Assembly: GCA_965242805.1 (NCBI GenBank)
Contig: CBDETD010000002.1
Location: 868,001 to 932,000 of the forward strand
Direction: 5' to 3'
Length of the DNA: 64,000 nucleotides
Source of the DNA: JANQEU01 sp965242805
GTDB lineage: Bacteria; Bacteroidota; Bacteroidia; Cytophagales; Cyclobacteriaceae
The translations under genes were made by a program, and so were the position numbers. Under the pieces are notes generated by a model. The model was not told where the DNA came from and made no database searches. It worked only from the letters and a program-made list of their open reading frames with translations. Shown here in pieces: positions 55,764 to 64,000 of the stretch (positions within the stretch are counted from its first letter, which is position 1; each line of letters begins with the position of its first letter).

Positions 55764-57167
55764 TTAGTCTGCCCTTCCAACACCTCTGTTACCGGCACCT
55801 TCAATCCCTTTCAGTGCATCCCCCAGTTCCATTCTCATTTCTTCTGCCAGTTGCTGCATTTTCACAACAACCTTAGGATTTCTTGATGCGACATTCATAG
55901 TTTCACTAATATCATTGGCAAGGTCATACAACTCAATTTCATTCACCGTATTCTGATCATAGCTTATCGGGAATCCATCAGTCCGACCTTCTCTTCCATT
56001 CAATGAACGATAGCTGTGAGGAAAATACATTTTCCAGTTTTGCCAACGAATGCCATGTAGTTCATTTACTTTATAATAAAAATAGTAGGCTTCCTGGGGG
56101 CTTTCTTTCGATTTTCCCGTCAAGACAGTCCAAATATTCTTCCCATCGATTTTAGCGGATGGTAAATTGGCTCCTGTTAGGAACGCGATTGTCGGAAGGA
56201 GGTCTATAGTCATAGCTGGGACGGATACCGAAACTCCTGACGGTAACTTATCAGGAAACCTGATAATGCAAGGTTCCCTCTGACCTCCCTCCCATGCAGT
56301 TCCTTTACCTTCCCGCAAAGGGTGAGCACTCCCCGCGTGATTCCCATAAGAAAGCCATGGACCATTGTCCGAAGTGAAGATCACAACTGTGTTTTCGTCG
56401 ATTCCTTTCTCTTTCAAGGAGTTGAGGATCTCCCCCACGGACCAATCAATCTCCATGATCACATCACCATAGAGTCCGCGATCTGATTTGCCCTTGAATT
56501 TTTCTGAAACGAATAGCGGAACATGTGGTTGGGGATGGGCCACATAAAGTAAAAATGGCTCATTGACATTTTTAGAAATAAAATCCACACTACGCCTGGT
56601 GATTTCCATCGTCAGGAAGGATTGATCCTCAAGCGTGTCAATAATATCTCTCCCCTCGATCAATGGTAAGGGCCCAAAATCAAAAATTGTTCCTTGCTGA
56701 GGGTGATAGGGCCACATATCATTTGAAAAGGGAATGCCGTAGAAGTCATCGAAACCCTGATTTAACGGAGAAAAAACAGGATGATCGCCCAGGTGCCACT
56801 TCCCATATATTGCGGTTTTGTATCCAATATCTTTCAACATCTCAGCTATTGTGACTTCAGCCGTATCCAACCCATATTTACTGTTTGGCATGTAGGCGCC
56901 ATGAATACCTAATCGATTTGGATAACACCCTGTCAGTAACGCAGCCCTGGAAGCGCTGCAAACTGCTTGCGCCGCGTAGAAATCTGTTAGGACAACCCCT
57001 TCTTCCGCCATTCTGTCGAGATTGGGAGTCTTGATATCCGGAGAACCAAATACTCCTACATCCTGATACCCCTGATCGTCAGTGAATATAATGATGACAT
57101 TTGGAGGTTTTTCATCAGTAGAACAACCAAACGAAATAATTACCAATAAAAAAAGAAGTCTTATCAT
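55764..57167 (-). CDS. Arylsulfatase-type lipoprotein
   Basis: This 467-residue S1-family sulfatase starts with a lipoprotein signal (FGCSTDE), so it is membrane anchored. Catalytic features: metal-binding DDQGYQD, the CSASR formylglycine motif with C70 as the residue to be converted, GKWHLGDH, and TSDNGPWLSYGNH. The alanine in place of the usual proline is tolerated in the family. It hydrolyses sulfate esters, often of polysaccharides or steroids; the substrate is unknown. It needs a formylglycine-generating enzyme from elsewhere. It is divergent from the GMC oxidoreductase operon. Confidence 0.88.
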   Translation of the reverse strand: MIRLLFLLVIISFGCSTDEKPPNVIIIFTDDQGYQDVGVFGSPDIKTPNLDRMAEEGVVLTDFYAAQAVCSASRAALLTGCYPNRLGIHGAYMPNSKYGLDTAEVTIAEMLKDIGYKTAIYGKWHLGDHPVFSPLNQGFDDFYGIPFSNDMWPYHPQQGTIFDFGPLPLIEGRDIIDTLEDQSFLTMEITRRSVDFISKNVNEPFLLYVAHPQPHVPLFVSEKFKGKSDRGLYGDVIMEIDWSVGEILNSLKEKGIDENTVVIFTSDNGPWLSYGNHAGSAHPLREGKGTAWEGGQREPCIIRFPDKLPSGVSVSVPAMTIDLLPTIAFLTGANLPSAKIDGKNIWTVLTGKSKESPQEAYYFYYKVNELHGIRWQNWKMYFPHSYRSLNGREGRTDGFPISYDQNTVNEIELYDLANDISETMNVASRNPKVVVKMQQLAEEMRMELGDALKGIEGAGNRGVGRAD

Positions 57168-57254
57168 CCGGACTGACCTTTAGGTCTAAGAACGAATATA
57201 GTCAATCTGACTTCTCCATAAGTTTGATTACCTTTTAAGTCCTAATTCCATATT

Positions 57255-57818
57255 ATGCATAGAAGAGATATTCTGAAATACACGGCATTAGCAACTGGTG
57301 CTGCAATCAGCGCTCCAATCGCAACTTCAGTACTTTCGGGTTGCACTACACAGGTGCAAGAAACTACTGGGAACATAACTGCCTTCTTCAACAAGAAAGA
57401 AAAGGATCTTATCATCAAAATCATTGACACTATTCTGCCAAAAACTGAAAGCCCCTCCGCGTCAGAAGTAGGTGTTCATAATATTATTGATAACATGGTA
57501 GGTCAGGTATATAATGAGGAAGATCGACTGTCATACAAGACAAACTTTGATTTGCTAAGATCTTCATTGGAAAAGGATGACTTCAATAGCCTAAAGACTG
57601 AAGATCGCATTACAGCTTTATTGAAATTTGAAAATAAGGACCAGGAGGTATCCGAAGAGACCAGGCAAGCTTACATAGACCTTAAAAATCAGACCATCGC
57701 TTATTACCTGTCAACAGAAGACGTTTCAATCAATTTTTTAAACTATTTACCAGTTCCCGGGGACTATCAGGCTTGCATTCCCCTGACCGAAATAGGTGGA
57801 AAGGCATGGGCCATATGA
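57255..57818 (+). CDS. Gluconate 2-dehydrogenase subunit 3 family protein, Tat-type lipoprotein signal
   Basis: This 187-residue protein starts with twin arginines (MHRRDILKYTALATGAA) and a lipobox (LSGC), as expected for a Tat-exported small subunit. The rest matches the helical subunit-3 family that escorts GMC dehydrogenases (FNKKEKDLIIKIIDTILPKT, then a YLPVPGDYQAC end). Its stop overlaps the start of the GMC gene. It probably carries the signal-less large subunit through the Tat system. Confidence 0.85.
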   Translation: MHRRDILKYTALATGAAISAPIATSVLSGCTTQVQETTGNITAFFNKKEKDLIIKIIDTILPKTESPSASEVGVHNIIDNMVGQVYNEEDRLSYKTNFDLLRSSLEKDDFNSLKTEDRITALLKFENKDQEVSEETRQAYIDLKNQTIAYYLSTEDVSINFLNYLPVPGDYQACIPLTEIGGKAWAI

Positions 57819-59527
57819 ATTTCAATATTAAAGGTAAGGATGAGGTAACCTATGATGCCATTGTCATAGGTTCAGGTATCAGCGGTGGAATGGCCGCTAT
57901 GGAACTATGTCTCAAAGGTTATAAGACCCTTGTTCTGGAGCGTGGTCGAATGGTCAAACACGGCGAATACCCAACTGCAGAAAAAGATATTTGGGAACTC
58001 CCAAATCAAAATAGAGTAACAGCTGAGGAAGTTGCGCAACACTATTTCAAGCAAAATAGACTGTCCTGGTGGGTCAATGAAGACAACAAACACTGGATCA
58101 ATAAAGACAGTGATTATCCATATGATGAAATAGAGCGATTTGACTGGATTCGAGGCCATCATGTTGGAGGTCGCTCGATCATGTGGGGAAGGCACTGCTA
58201 CCGATGGAGTGATATTGACTTTGAGGCCAATTTACGAGATGGTATTGGGGTGGACTGGCCAATTCGATATAAAGATATCGCTCCATGGTACGATTATGCT
58301 GAGCGGTTCGCAGGTGTCACCGGACAACCTGAAGGTTTGAAGCAGGTACCGGATGGAAAGTTCCTACCCCCTTTCGAACTTAATTGTGCTGAACAACATT
58401 TGCGAGAATCTGTTGACAAAGTTTATCCTGGTCGAGTGGTGACTCCGGGAAGGGTAGCGAATCTTTCGAAGTTTGATCCGGAAGTTCACAAAGGGATCCG
58501 CAGCCAATGTCAGACTCGAGATCGTTGTTGGCGCGGTTGCCCATTCGGTGCAGCCTACAGCAGTCTTTCAGGTTCTCTCGCCGTGGCAGCTCAAACAGGA
58601 AATCTTACCATTAGAGCAAACAGTGTTGTGAGCGAGATCGTATTTGCAACTGAATCCGGAAAAGCGGAAAGTGTCAGGATTATTGACAGTGAAACCAATG
58701 AATCCCTTGAGTTCTTCAGTAGGATCATTTTTTGCAATGCCAGCACCGTGGGAACTACCGCTATTCTGCTTAGTAGTAAATCAGAAGCGTTTCCAAACGG
58801 GTTGGGTAACACCAGTGGAGAGTTGGGTCATAACATGATGGATCATCACTATGGGATGGGGGCTGCTGGTAAGTTAGGGGGATTTGAAGATACCTATTAT
58901 AAAGGTCGAAAACCTGTGGGATTCTACATTCCGAGATTCCGAAATATTGACAATGAATCGAAAAGGGACGACTACATCAGGGGATTTGGTTATCAGGGTT
59001 CAGCAAGGAGAGGAACAAACGCACCGGAAGGTATGATCGGCGCCGAGTTAAAAAATTCCATCTTCACACCCGGGCCTTACCAAATAGGCATGACTTGCTT
59101 TGGGGAGATGTTGCCGTATCATGAGAACCGGATGTTTTTGCATGACGAAAAGAAAGACAAATATGGTATGCCAATCATCGTCTTTGACGCCAAACTTCGT
59201 GACAATGAAAACAAGATGCGGGAAGACGGTGTGAATTGTGCAGTGGAAATGCTCGAAGCTGCCGGATGTGAAGAAATCGTTTCATGGAATGATGCTACTG
59301 CCCCCGGTGCATGTATCCATGAGATGGGAACAGCCAGAATGGGGCATGATCCGCAGACCAGCGTTCTAAACAAGTGGAATCAAATGCATGAAGTTCCCAA
59401 TGTTTTTGTTACAGACGGATCGTGTATGACGAGCTCGGCAACACAAAATCCAAGCATTACATACATGGCTCTGACTGCCAGAGCGGTGGATTATGCTGAT
59501 AAACAAGTCAAGAAGGGAGAGTTATAG
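57815..59527 (+). CDS. GMC-family FAD oxidoreductase (sugar/polyol dehydrogenase type)
   Basis: ATG 57815, overlapping the previous stop as ATGA, gives 570 residues. The FAD-binding fold is clear (YDAIVIGSGISGGMAA, LVLERG). GMC_oxred_C motifs are present (HEMGTARMG with catalytic His, then FVTDGSCMTSSATQNPSITYM). It has no signal peptide, so export would depend on the subunit-3 partner. It probably oxidises a sugar or polyol and passes electrons to a quinone or cytochrome, as in gluconate 2-dehydrogenase and related enzymes. The exact substrate is unknown; a sulfatase gene is adjacent. Confidence 0.88.
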   Translation: MNFNIKGKDEVTYDAIVIGSGISGGMAAMELCLKGYKTLVLERGRMVKHGEYPTAEKDIWELPNQNRVTAEEVAQHYFKQNRLSWWVNEDNKHWINKDSDYPYDEIERFDWIRGHHVGGRSIMWGRHCYRWSDIDFEANLRDGIGVDWPIRYKDIAPWYDYAERFAGVTGQPEGLKQVPDGKFLPPFELNCAEQHLRESVDKVYPGRVVTPGRVANLSKFDPEVHKGIRSQCQTRDRCWRGCPFGAAYSSLSGSLAVAAQTGNLTIRANSVVSEIVFATESGKAESVRIIDSETNESLEFFSRIIFCNASTVGTTAILLSSKSEAFPNGLGNTSGELGHNMMDHHYGMGAAGKLGGFEDTYYKGRKPVGFYIPRFRNIDNESKRDDYIRGFGYQGSARRGTNAPEGMIGAELKNSIFTPGPYQIGMTCFGEMLPYHENRMFLHDEKKDKYGMPIIVFDAKLRDNENKMREDGVNCAVEMLEAAGCEEIVSWNDATAPGACIHEMGTARMGHDPQTSVLNKWNQMHEVPNVFVTDGSCMTSSATQNPSITYMALTARAVDYADKQVKKGEL

Positions 59528-59532
59528 GAACC

Positions 59533-60042
59533 TCACTCCAGTACAGGAAAGCTGTCATCTTTGGGTCTGGGGCTTAATCTTTTTTGTTGAATAATTCGAG
59601 CACAGGTATTCCATCTCAGGACAGCATCATTATTATCGCCCTCGCTTAACTTGTCGGCCTCCTCATAAATATGCATGGCCTCCTCAAGCCATTCAAAGGC
59701 ATCATGATTACTTCCGGGGTACCCCCTTTTCAATGCCGCTTTGCCCTGGCGTTCGAGGATTAAAGCCTGGTAGTATTTTATATGATATGGATCCTTCAAC
59801 TTTTCGAGTAAGGAATTAGCTTCGTTTGCCGGAACTCCACTTTGGAATTGATCGGTAAGTGTCAGAATTAACTCAACAATTCCTTTCTGATTGTCCGGAT
59901 CCACAGCCAAAATATCGCGACAAATGCTTTCGGCTTCCATCGGCTCATTCAACAAACGGTATTGTTCGATTTTTTCAAGGGCTCGTGGAATCGCACTTTT
60001 ACTTAATGGTTTCAACTCAAATTCCGGGGTACTCATATTCAT
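59533..60042 (-). CDS. TPR-like protein, last gene of the succinate dehydrogenase operon
   Basis: No family is recognised with certainty in these 169 residues. Two helical pairs resemble TPR units (EKIEQYRLLNEPMEAESICRD, then a KYYQALILERQGKAAL helix and a third). It lacks a signal or membrane segment. The ATGA overlap with sdhB shows it is translated together with the iron-sulfur subunit, which hints at an assembly or regulatory role for the complex; that is inference. Confidence 0.7.
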   Translation of the reverse strand: MNMSTPEFELKPLSKSAIPRALEKIEQYRLLNEPMEAESICRDILAVDPDNQKGIVELILTLTDQFQSGVPANEANSLLEKLKDPYHIKYYQALILERQGKAALKRGYPGSNHDAFEWLEEAMHIYEEADKLSEGDNNDAVLRWNTCARIIQQKRLSPRPKDDSFPVLE

Positions 60043-60782
60043 TTGGGTTTAAAAAGATTAATGAGCCTAATCAAAGGATCATAGAATTTGTCAGCAACTC
60101 TTTCTTTTAAAGGTATAATAGCATTGTCGGTAATGGTAATATTTTCAGGACAAACTGTGGTACAACATTTGGTAATGTTGCAAAAACCAATGTTATCCCT
60201 TTGTTTTAGGTCGTCTCTTCGGTCTTCGGTGTCCAGTGGATGCATCTCAAGGGCCGCCGTATATACCATGTGGCGAGGTCCAATAAATCTCTCATGCAAA
60301 GAGTGCTCACGTAGCACATGACAAACATCCTGGCACAAAAAACATTCTATGCATTTTCTAAATTCCTGGACTCTGTCAATATCCTCCTGTGCAATATTCC
60401 AGGTACCATCCTCATTGTCAGGATCCCGAGGCTTAAACTTCTTTATAGATTTTTTTACCCTGTAATTCCAGGACACATCTGTAACCAGGTCCTTGATTGA
60501 TGGAAAAGATTTTATCGGTTCGATTGTTATTTCCTTATCCTGAGGCAGATCACTCATCCTGGTCATACACATCAACTTAGGTTTGCCATTGATCTCCGCC
60601 GAACACGAACCACATTTGCCTGCTTTACAATTCCACCTAACCGCCAGATCCGGGGCAGTTTCCCGCTGGATTTGATGGACTGCATCAAGTACTACCATCC
60701 CTTCAGATATTTCCGTTACATAATCGCCAAATTGACCACTAATTCCATCAGAACGCCATATTTTGAAGTTCACTTTACTCAT
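60039..60782 (-). CDS. sdhB: Succinate dehydrogenase/fumarate reductase iron-sulfur subunit
   Basis: This 247-residue subunit carries the [2Fe-2S] motif (CKAGKCGSC, then C about 12 residues on) and two CxxCxxC-type clusters (CIECFLCQDVC and CNITKCCTTVC). Electrons pass from FAD to the membrane subunit. The ATG overlaps the sdhA stop (ATGA). The Fe-S content and the length are normal for the family. Confidence 0.93.
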   Translation of the reverse strand: MSKVNFKIWRSDGISGQFGDYVTEISEGMVVLDAVHQIQRETAPDLAVRWNCKAGKCGSCSAEINGKPKLMCMTRMSDLPQDKEITIEPIKSFPSIKDLVTDVSWNYRVKKSIKKFKPRDPDNEDGTWNIAQEDIDRVQEFRKCIECFLCQDVCHVLREHSLHERFIGPRHMVYTAALEMHPLDTEDRRDDLKQRDNIGFCNITKCCTTVCPENITITDNAIIPLKERVADKFYDPLIRLINLFKPK

Positions 60783-62605
60783 TTCTGCATTTGGTCAATG
60801 ATTTCCTGAAGGTCCTCCCGAATCGGCTTCTTTTGGATCTGTTCTACTTTCATCTTCCCGTCCTCACCTTTATGAATAGAAGTGTTTACATTTCCAAGAT
60901 CTTCACTTTTGTCCGTGAAATCAGAACGGTAATGTCCTCCTCTACTTTCTTGCCTTTGCCTGGCTGCTTTGGTGATTGCTTCAGCAACGGTCAGCATGTG
61001 CTTAAGCTCAAGTGCAGTATGCCAGCCTGGATTGTAATCTCTATTGCCGCTTACCCCTGCTCTTTTACTCCTTTGCTGTAATTCTTCCAATGCGGATAAT
61101 GCATTTTTTAAACTTTCTTCGCTCCTGATTATTCCAACATTGTCTTGCATCATTTCCTGCAGATCTATCTGGATTTGAAATGGGTTTTCAGCATTTTTCT
61201 CATCCATTCGAGAAAAAGGTTCTTCGGCCATTTTGACAATCGATTCGACATTTTCCTTTTCAACTTCCCGGTGATCATTGGATGAAGCATACACGGCAGC
61301 ATGCTCACCAGCTCTCTTTCCAAAAACCAGAAGGTCTGAAAGTGAATTACCTCCTAAGCGATTTGCTCCGTGCAATCCTGCAGCACATTCCCCTGCAGCG
61401 AAGAGACCCTGAATCCCTGTCATTTGTGTATCGGCATCCACTTTGATCCCTCCCATAATGTAGTGGGTTGTGGGTCCAACTTCCATTGGCTCCTTGGTAA
61501 TATCTATCCCTGCCAGTTCTTTAAATTGGTGGTACATACTTGGCAGCTTCTTTTTGATGTGAGCCTCCGAATTCTTCAATTTCTCCTTGATCCATGCAAT
61601 GTCGAGATGAACACCTCCATGTTCCGTACCCCTTCCCTCACGAACTTCTCTGAAAATGCACCTGGCAACATGGTCCCTGGTCAATAGTTCGGGAGGTCTT
61701 TTAGCGTCGGGATCACCCTGGGTATATCTCCATCCTTCCTCCGGATCGTCGGTCGTCTGGTGCCTGTACAAATCAGGAACATCGTCAAACATAAATCTCC
61801 TTCCTTCACTATTCCGTAAGACCCCTCCTTCACCTCTCACCCCCTCAGTGATCAGAAGGCCCCTGACACTTGGCGGCCAAACCATTCCGGTAGGATGGAA
61901 TTGCACAAACTCCATATCAATCAATTCAGCGCCTGCGTGATAGGCAAGCGATATACCTCCCCCCGTACAATCCCAACTGTTACTGGTGATCTTGTAGATT
62001 TTTCCCATACCGCCGGTTGCTATTATGACCGCCTTTGCATGGTATATCCTGAATCGACCGCGTTCCCTATCATATCCTATAGCCCCAGAAACGACTCCAT
62101 TGCTATCCTTGAGGATTGAAATTATTGTGATCTCATGTTGGAAATCAATACCTTGATGGATCCCATGATCCTGCAGTGTCCTGATCAATTCCAATCCAGT
62201 GCGATCCCCCACATGAGCAAGTCGTGGGTATTTGTGCCCTCCGAAATTTCGCTGTAAGATCTTCCCACTCTTGGTTCTGTCAAACAAGGCACCCCATGCT
62301 TCCAATTCCCGAACCCTATCAGGAGCTTCTTTAGCATGCAATTCCACCATTCTCCAATTGTTGAGGTACTGCCCTCCTCTCATGGTGTCGGCAAAATGAG
62401 TTTTCCAGCCATCCCTCTCATCTACATTTGCCAGTGCTGCAGCAACACCTCCCTCGGCCATTACAGTGTGTGCCTTTCCCAAGAGTGACCTGCAAATAAC
62501 GCCAACAGACACTCCTGAAGATGAAGCCTCTATCGCCGCTCTCAGTCCCGCCCCTCCGGCTCCAATAATCAGTACATCATACTTAAAGGACTGAAATTGC
62601 TCCAT
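60779..62605 (-). CDS. sdhA: Succinate dehydrogenase/fumarate reductase flavoprotein subunit
   Basis: This 608-residue subunit has the FAD motif GAGGAGLRAA, the histidine for covalent FAD in the AHTVMAEGG segment (H46), and the active-site and dicarboxylate-binding parts (FHPTG, HGANRLGGNSL, then R and H in the 350-400 region). It oxidises succinate in the TCA cycle, or reduces fumarate. Its ATG overlaps the last base of the cytochrome gene stop (TAATG). The order C-A-B with one cytochrome subunit fits the single-cytochrome type. Confidence 0.93.
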   Translation of the reverse strand: MEQFQSFKYDVLIIGAGGAGLRAAIEASSSGVSVGVICRSLLGKAHTVMAEGGVAAALANVDERDGWKTHFADTMRGGQYLNNWRMVELHAKEAPDRVRELEAWGALFDRTKSGKILQRNFGGHKYPRLAHVGDRTGLELIRTLQDHGIHQGIDFQHEITIISILKDSNGVVSGAIGYDRERGRFRIYHAKAVIIATGGMGKIYKITSNSWDCTGGGISLAYHAGAELIDMEFVQFHPTGMVWPPSVRGLLITEGVRGEGGVLRNSEGRRFMFDDVPDLYRHQTTDDPEEGWRYTQGDPDAKRPPELLTRDHVARCIFREVREGRGTEHGGVHLDIAWIKEKLKNSEAHIKKKLPSMYHQFKELAGIDITKEPMEVGPTTHYIMGGIKVDADTQMTGIQGLFAAGECAAGLHGANRLGGNSLSDLLVFGKRAGEHAAVYASSNDHREVEKENVESIVKMAEEPFSRMDEKNAENPFQIQIDLQEMMQDNVGIIRSEESLKNALSALEELQQRSKRAGVSGNRDYNPGWHTALELKHMLTVAEAITKAARQRQESRGGHYRSDFTDKSEDLGNVNTSIHKGEDGKMKVEQIQKKPIREDLQEIIDQMQK

Positions 62606-63408
62606 TAGAATATCCTTAAATCATTTATGATGCCCATGGAACAAAGTCTAACGTAAACATCTGAAAACATGACCCAGAAAAGGCTACACCAGGCCCAAAT
62701 CATATGTTTTCGGTTTAAACAACTGGAACAATTGTAAAGAGTCCTTTGCACAGGAAATTTCGATAATTGGTTTTTCAACCCACCAATCAAATGTCGAAAC
62801 GAGTGGCAACCAAATGTATATCCTCCCAGGAGCGTTACATTCATGATCAAAACCAGGGATCCTATTCCAATTCCAAATGATGATACTCCCGTTTCTGGAT
62901 CGATAAACCACAATCCCTTCCAGGCATCATATAAGAGAAAAAAAACAAACAAAACTGCGAGATACATGAAATATCGATGCACATTTTGTAAAATAAGGGG
63001 CAGTCTATTCTCACCCCAGTAAGATTTCCTTGGTTCTGAAACAGCACACGATGGAGGATCAGCCCAAAAAGCCTTGTAGTAAGCCCCTCGATAATAATAA
63101 CAGGTCACCCTCATCCCTCCAGGAGCCCAAAGTATTAATAATGCCGGTGAGAATGGTAGAATTACAGGCCACCAACCTGGTTTTGGACCAAAAATACTGT
63201 GAGAAGAGCCTCCGAAAATCTCAGGTGAGTAAAAGGGTGATAGATAATTGCCGAAGGCATAATATTCACCCTGGAATGCGGCCCAAGTGGCATAGACAAT
63301 GAACGATGATAATCCAAGAAATACAGCTACCGGACGAGTCCACCATGCGTCTTTGCGCATAGTATGTCCAAATTTCCCTTGACGAAGAAGCGTACTGGAA
63401 TTTTCCAA
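62605..63408 (-). CDS. sdhC: Succinate dehydrogenase cytochrome b membrane subunit
   Basis: This 267-residue protein with about five or six transmembrane helices is the only membrane subunit in the operon; there is no separate sdhD. It matches the larger cytochrome found in this SDH type of Actinobacteria, Bdellovibrio and Bacteroidota. Histidines in LQNVHRYFMYL, GCHSFRHLIGG and NRKHMIWAW are candidates for haem ligation. The start is uncertain: TTG 63408 keeps a conserved-looking GKFGHTMRKDAWW segment, while ATG 63360 would begin at MRKDAWW. Confidence 0.85.
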   Translation of the reverse strand: MENSSTLLRQGKFGHTMRKDAWWTRPVAVFLGLSSFIVYATWAAFQGEYYAFGNYLSPFYSPEIFGGSSHSIFGPKPGWWPVILPFSPALLILWAPGGMRVTCYYYRGAYYKAFWADPPSCAVSEPRKSYWGENRLPLILQNVHRYFMYLAVLFVFFLLYDAWKGLWFIDPETGVSSFGIGIGSLVLIMNVTLLGGYTFGCHSFRHLIGGLKNQLSKFPVQRTLYNCSSCLNRKHMIWAWCSLFWVMFSDVYVRLCSMGIINDLRIF

Positions 63409-63606
63409 ATCGGGATTAATGGTTTAGTCTTTTCAAATTAGCGAATTGGATACTCCAGTTCACGATAACTAATTTTAACCAAAAATTCCTTTAAATACAA
63501 CCGACAACATACAAAAGGTATCCTTCGAAAACCTGATACAAGGTCATTCAGAATTTTAATTTGAGCATTGAAAAACTAAAACTGGAATTAAAACTTTATC
63601 TGTCAT

Positions 63607-64000
63607 TCAATTTAACGGTACATAGTAAAAAGTTTCCAGGAATAGTGAAGATTTACCCCTTCCTGCCTCATCTGGTTTGAGTTCTTTTAGGATACCCCCA
63701 CAGCGGATCTTCTGATCGGGAAGTCTTCCAGACCCCCGGGCATGAGCGATGATAAATTCCCTGGAGTTTTCTTCATCGAAAAGTCTATATACATCGTACT
63801 GGTCAAAAATAGGGATCATCATCATGGTCATGGTTTTTCCAACCATCATGGGAAACATAATAAATCCTGAGAAATCAGTGTTGGATTTCGTAAATCGTGG
63901 AACTCCTTCAATAATTGCATTTGATGACAGTATCCCTCGTGCTCTCGCTTCCCCTGGTGAATAATAGTTAGGCTTGTATTTATCGTAGGACTTTTTCAAA
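63607..64000 (-). CDS. Unknown protein, C-terminal part (cut by right window edge)
   Basis: The frame is open to the right edge, where only a TTG codon lies, so the true start is outside the window. About 130 residues are visible. A methionine-rich segment (MFPMMVGKTMTMMMIPIFDQ) lies between charged stretches and the end reads LETFYYVPLN. No domain is recognised. It precedes the sdh operon on the same strand with a 198-bp gap. Confidence 0.6.
   Translation of the reverse strand, partial: LKKSYDKYKPNYYSPGEARARGILSSNAIIEGVPRFTKSNTDFSGFIMFPMMVGKTMTMMMIPIFDQYDVYRLFDEENSREFIIAHARGSGRLPDQKIRCGGILKELKPDEAGRGKSSLFLETFYYVPLN

Overview
The window looks like chromosomal DNA of a Bacteroidota bacterium, most likely Cytophagales (Fulvivirga/Reichenbachiella-like). 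The basis is family content: giant secreted RHS proteins with a DUF6443-type region, fibre proteins with coiled-coil or S74 C-termini, stand-alone FtsX/MacB-type permeases paired with PadR regulators, a beta-propeller sensor kinase, many short-lipobox lipoproteins, and the succinate dehydrogenase type with a single large cytochrome b subunit. Shine-Dalgarno sequences are weak or absent. No rRNA, tRNA, transposase, phage head/packaging gene or CRISPR array was seen.

Region 1 (1-18.4 kb, all minus strand) is a surface/toxin island. Reading with transcription, an S74-chaperone fibre protein (18430-17330) is followed by a 3062-residue secreted RHS protein (17282-8094) and a small exported protein that overlaps its 3' end (8137-7388). 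The RHS protein has 17 Ig-like repeats, an RHS core and a C-terminal M15 zinc peptidase domain with all expected ligands. This reads as a polymorphic toxin aimed at peptidoglycan with a periplasmic immunity candidate. About 1.2 kb of repeat-rich DNA separates it from a second cassette, an RHS-like secreted protein (6047-2463) and a coiled-coil fibre protein (2441-1224). The start of an Fn3-type secreted protein lies at the left edge. A conserved 28-bp element oriented toward the gene precedes four minus-strand genes; two further copies have no gene directly after them.

Region 2 (18.8-31.1 kb): a TPR-CHAT caspase-like protein divergent from the island; a PadR/ABC-permease pair; a RetSat-type FAD oxidoreductase divergent from an acyl-CoA synthetase; and an S15 peptidase lipoprotein.

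Region 3 (31.1-41.2 kb): an exported alpha/beta hydrolase; a GNAT acetyltransferase beside an alcohol dehydrogenase broken by one stop codon; an AraC/VOC pair; a MarR-decarboxylase-GNAT operon with twin MarR operators; a sensor histidine kinase; and an aminotransferase/2-hydroxyacid dehydrogenase operon.

Region 4 (41.3-52.5 kb): three unknown lipoproteins, a radical SAM enzyme, a membrane TPR protein, two more FtsX-type permeases (one with its own PadR), a VOC enzyme and a DUF1801 protein.

Region 5 (52.5-64 kb): a beta-propeller histidine kinase, a sulfatase, a GMC oxidoreductase with its Tat-type small subunit, and a tightly overlapping succinate dehydrogenase operon (C-A-B plus a TPR-like protein). 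A gene cut by the right edge closes the window.
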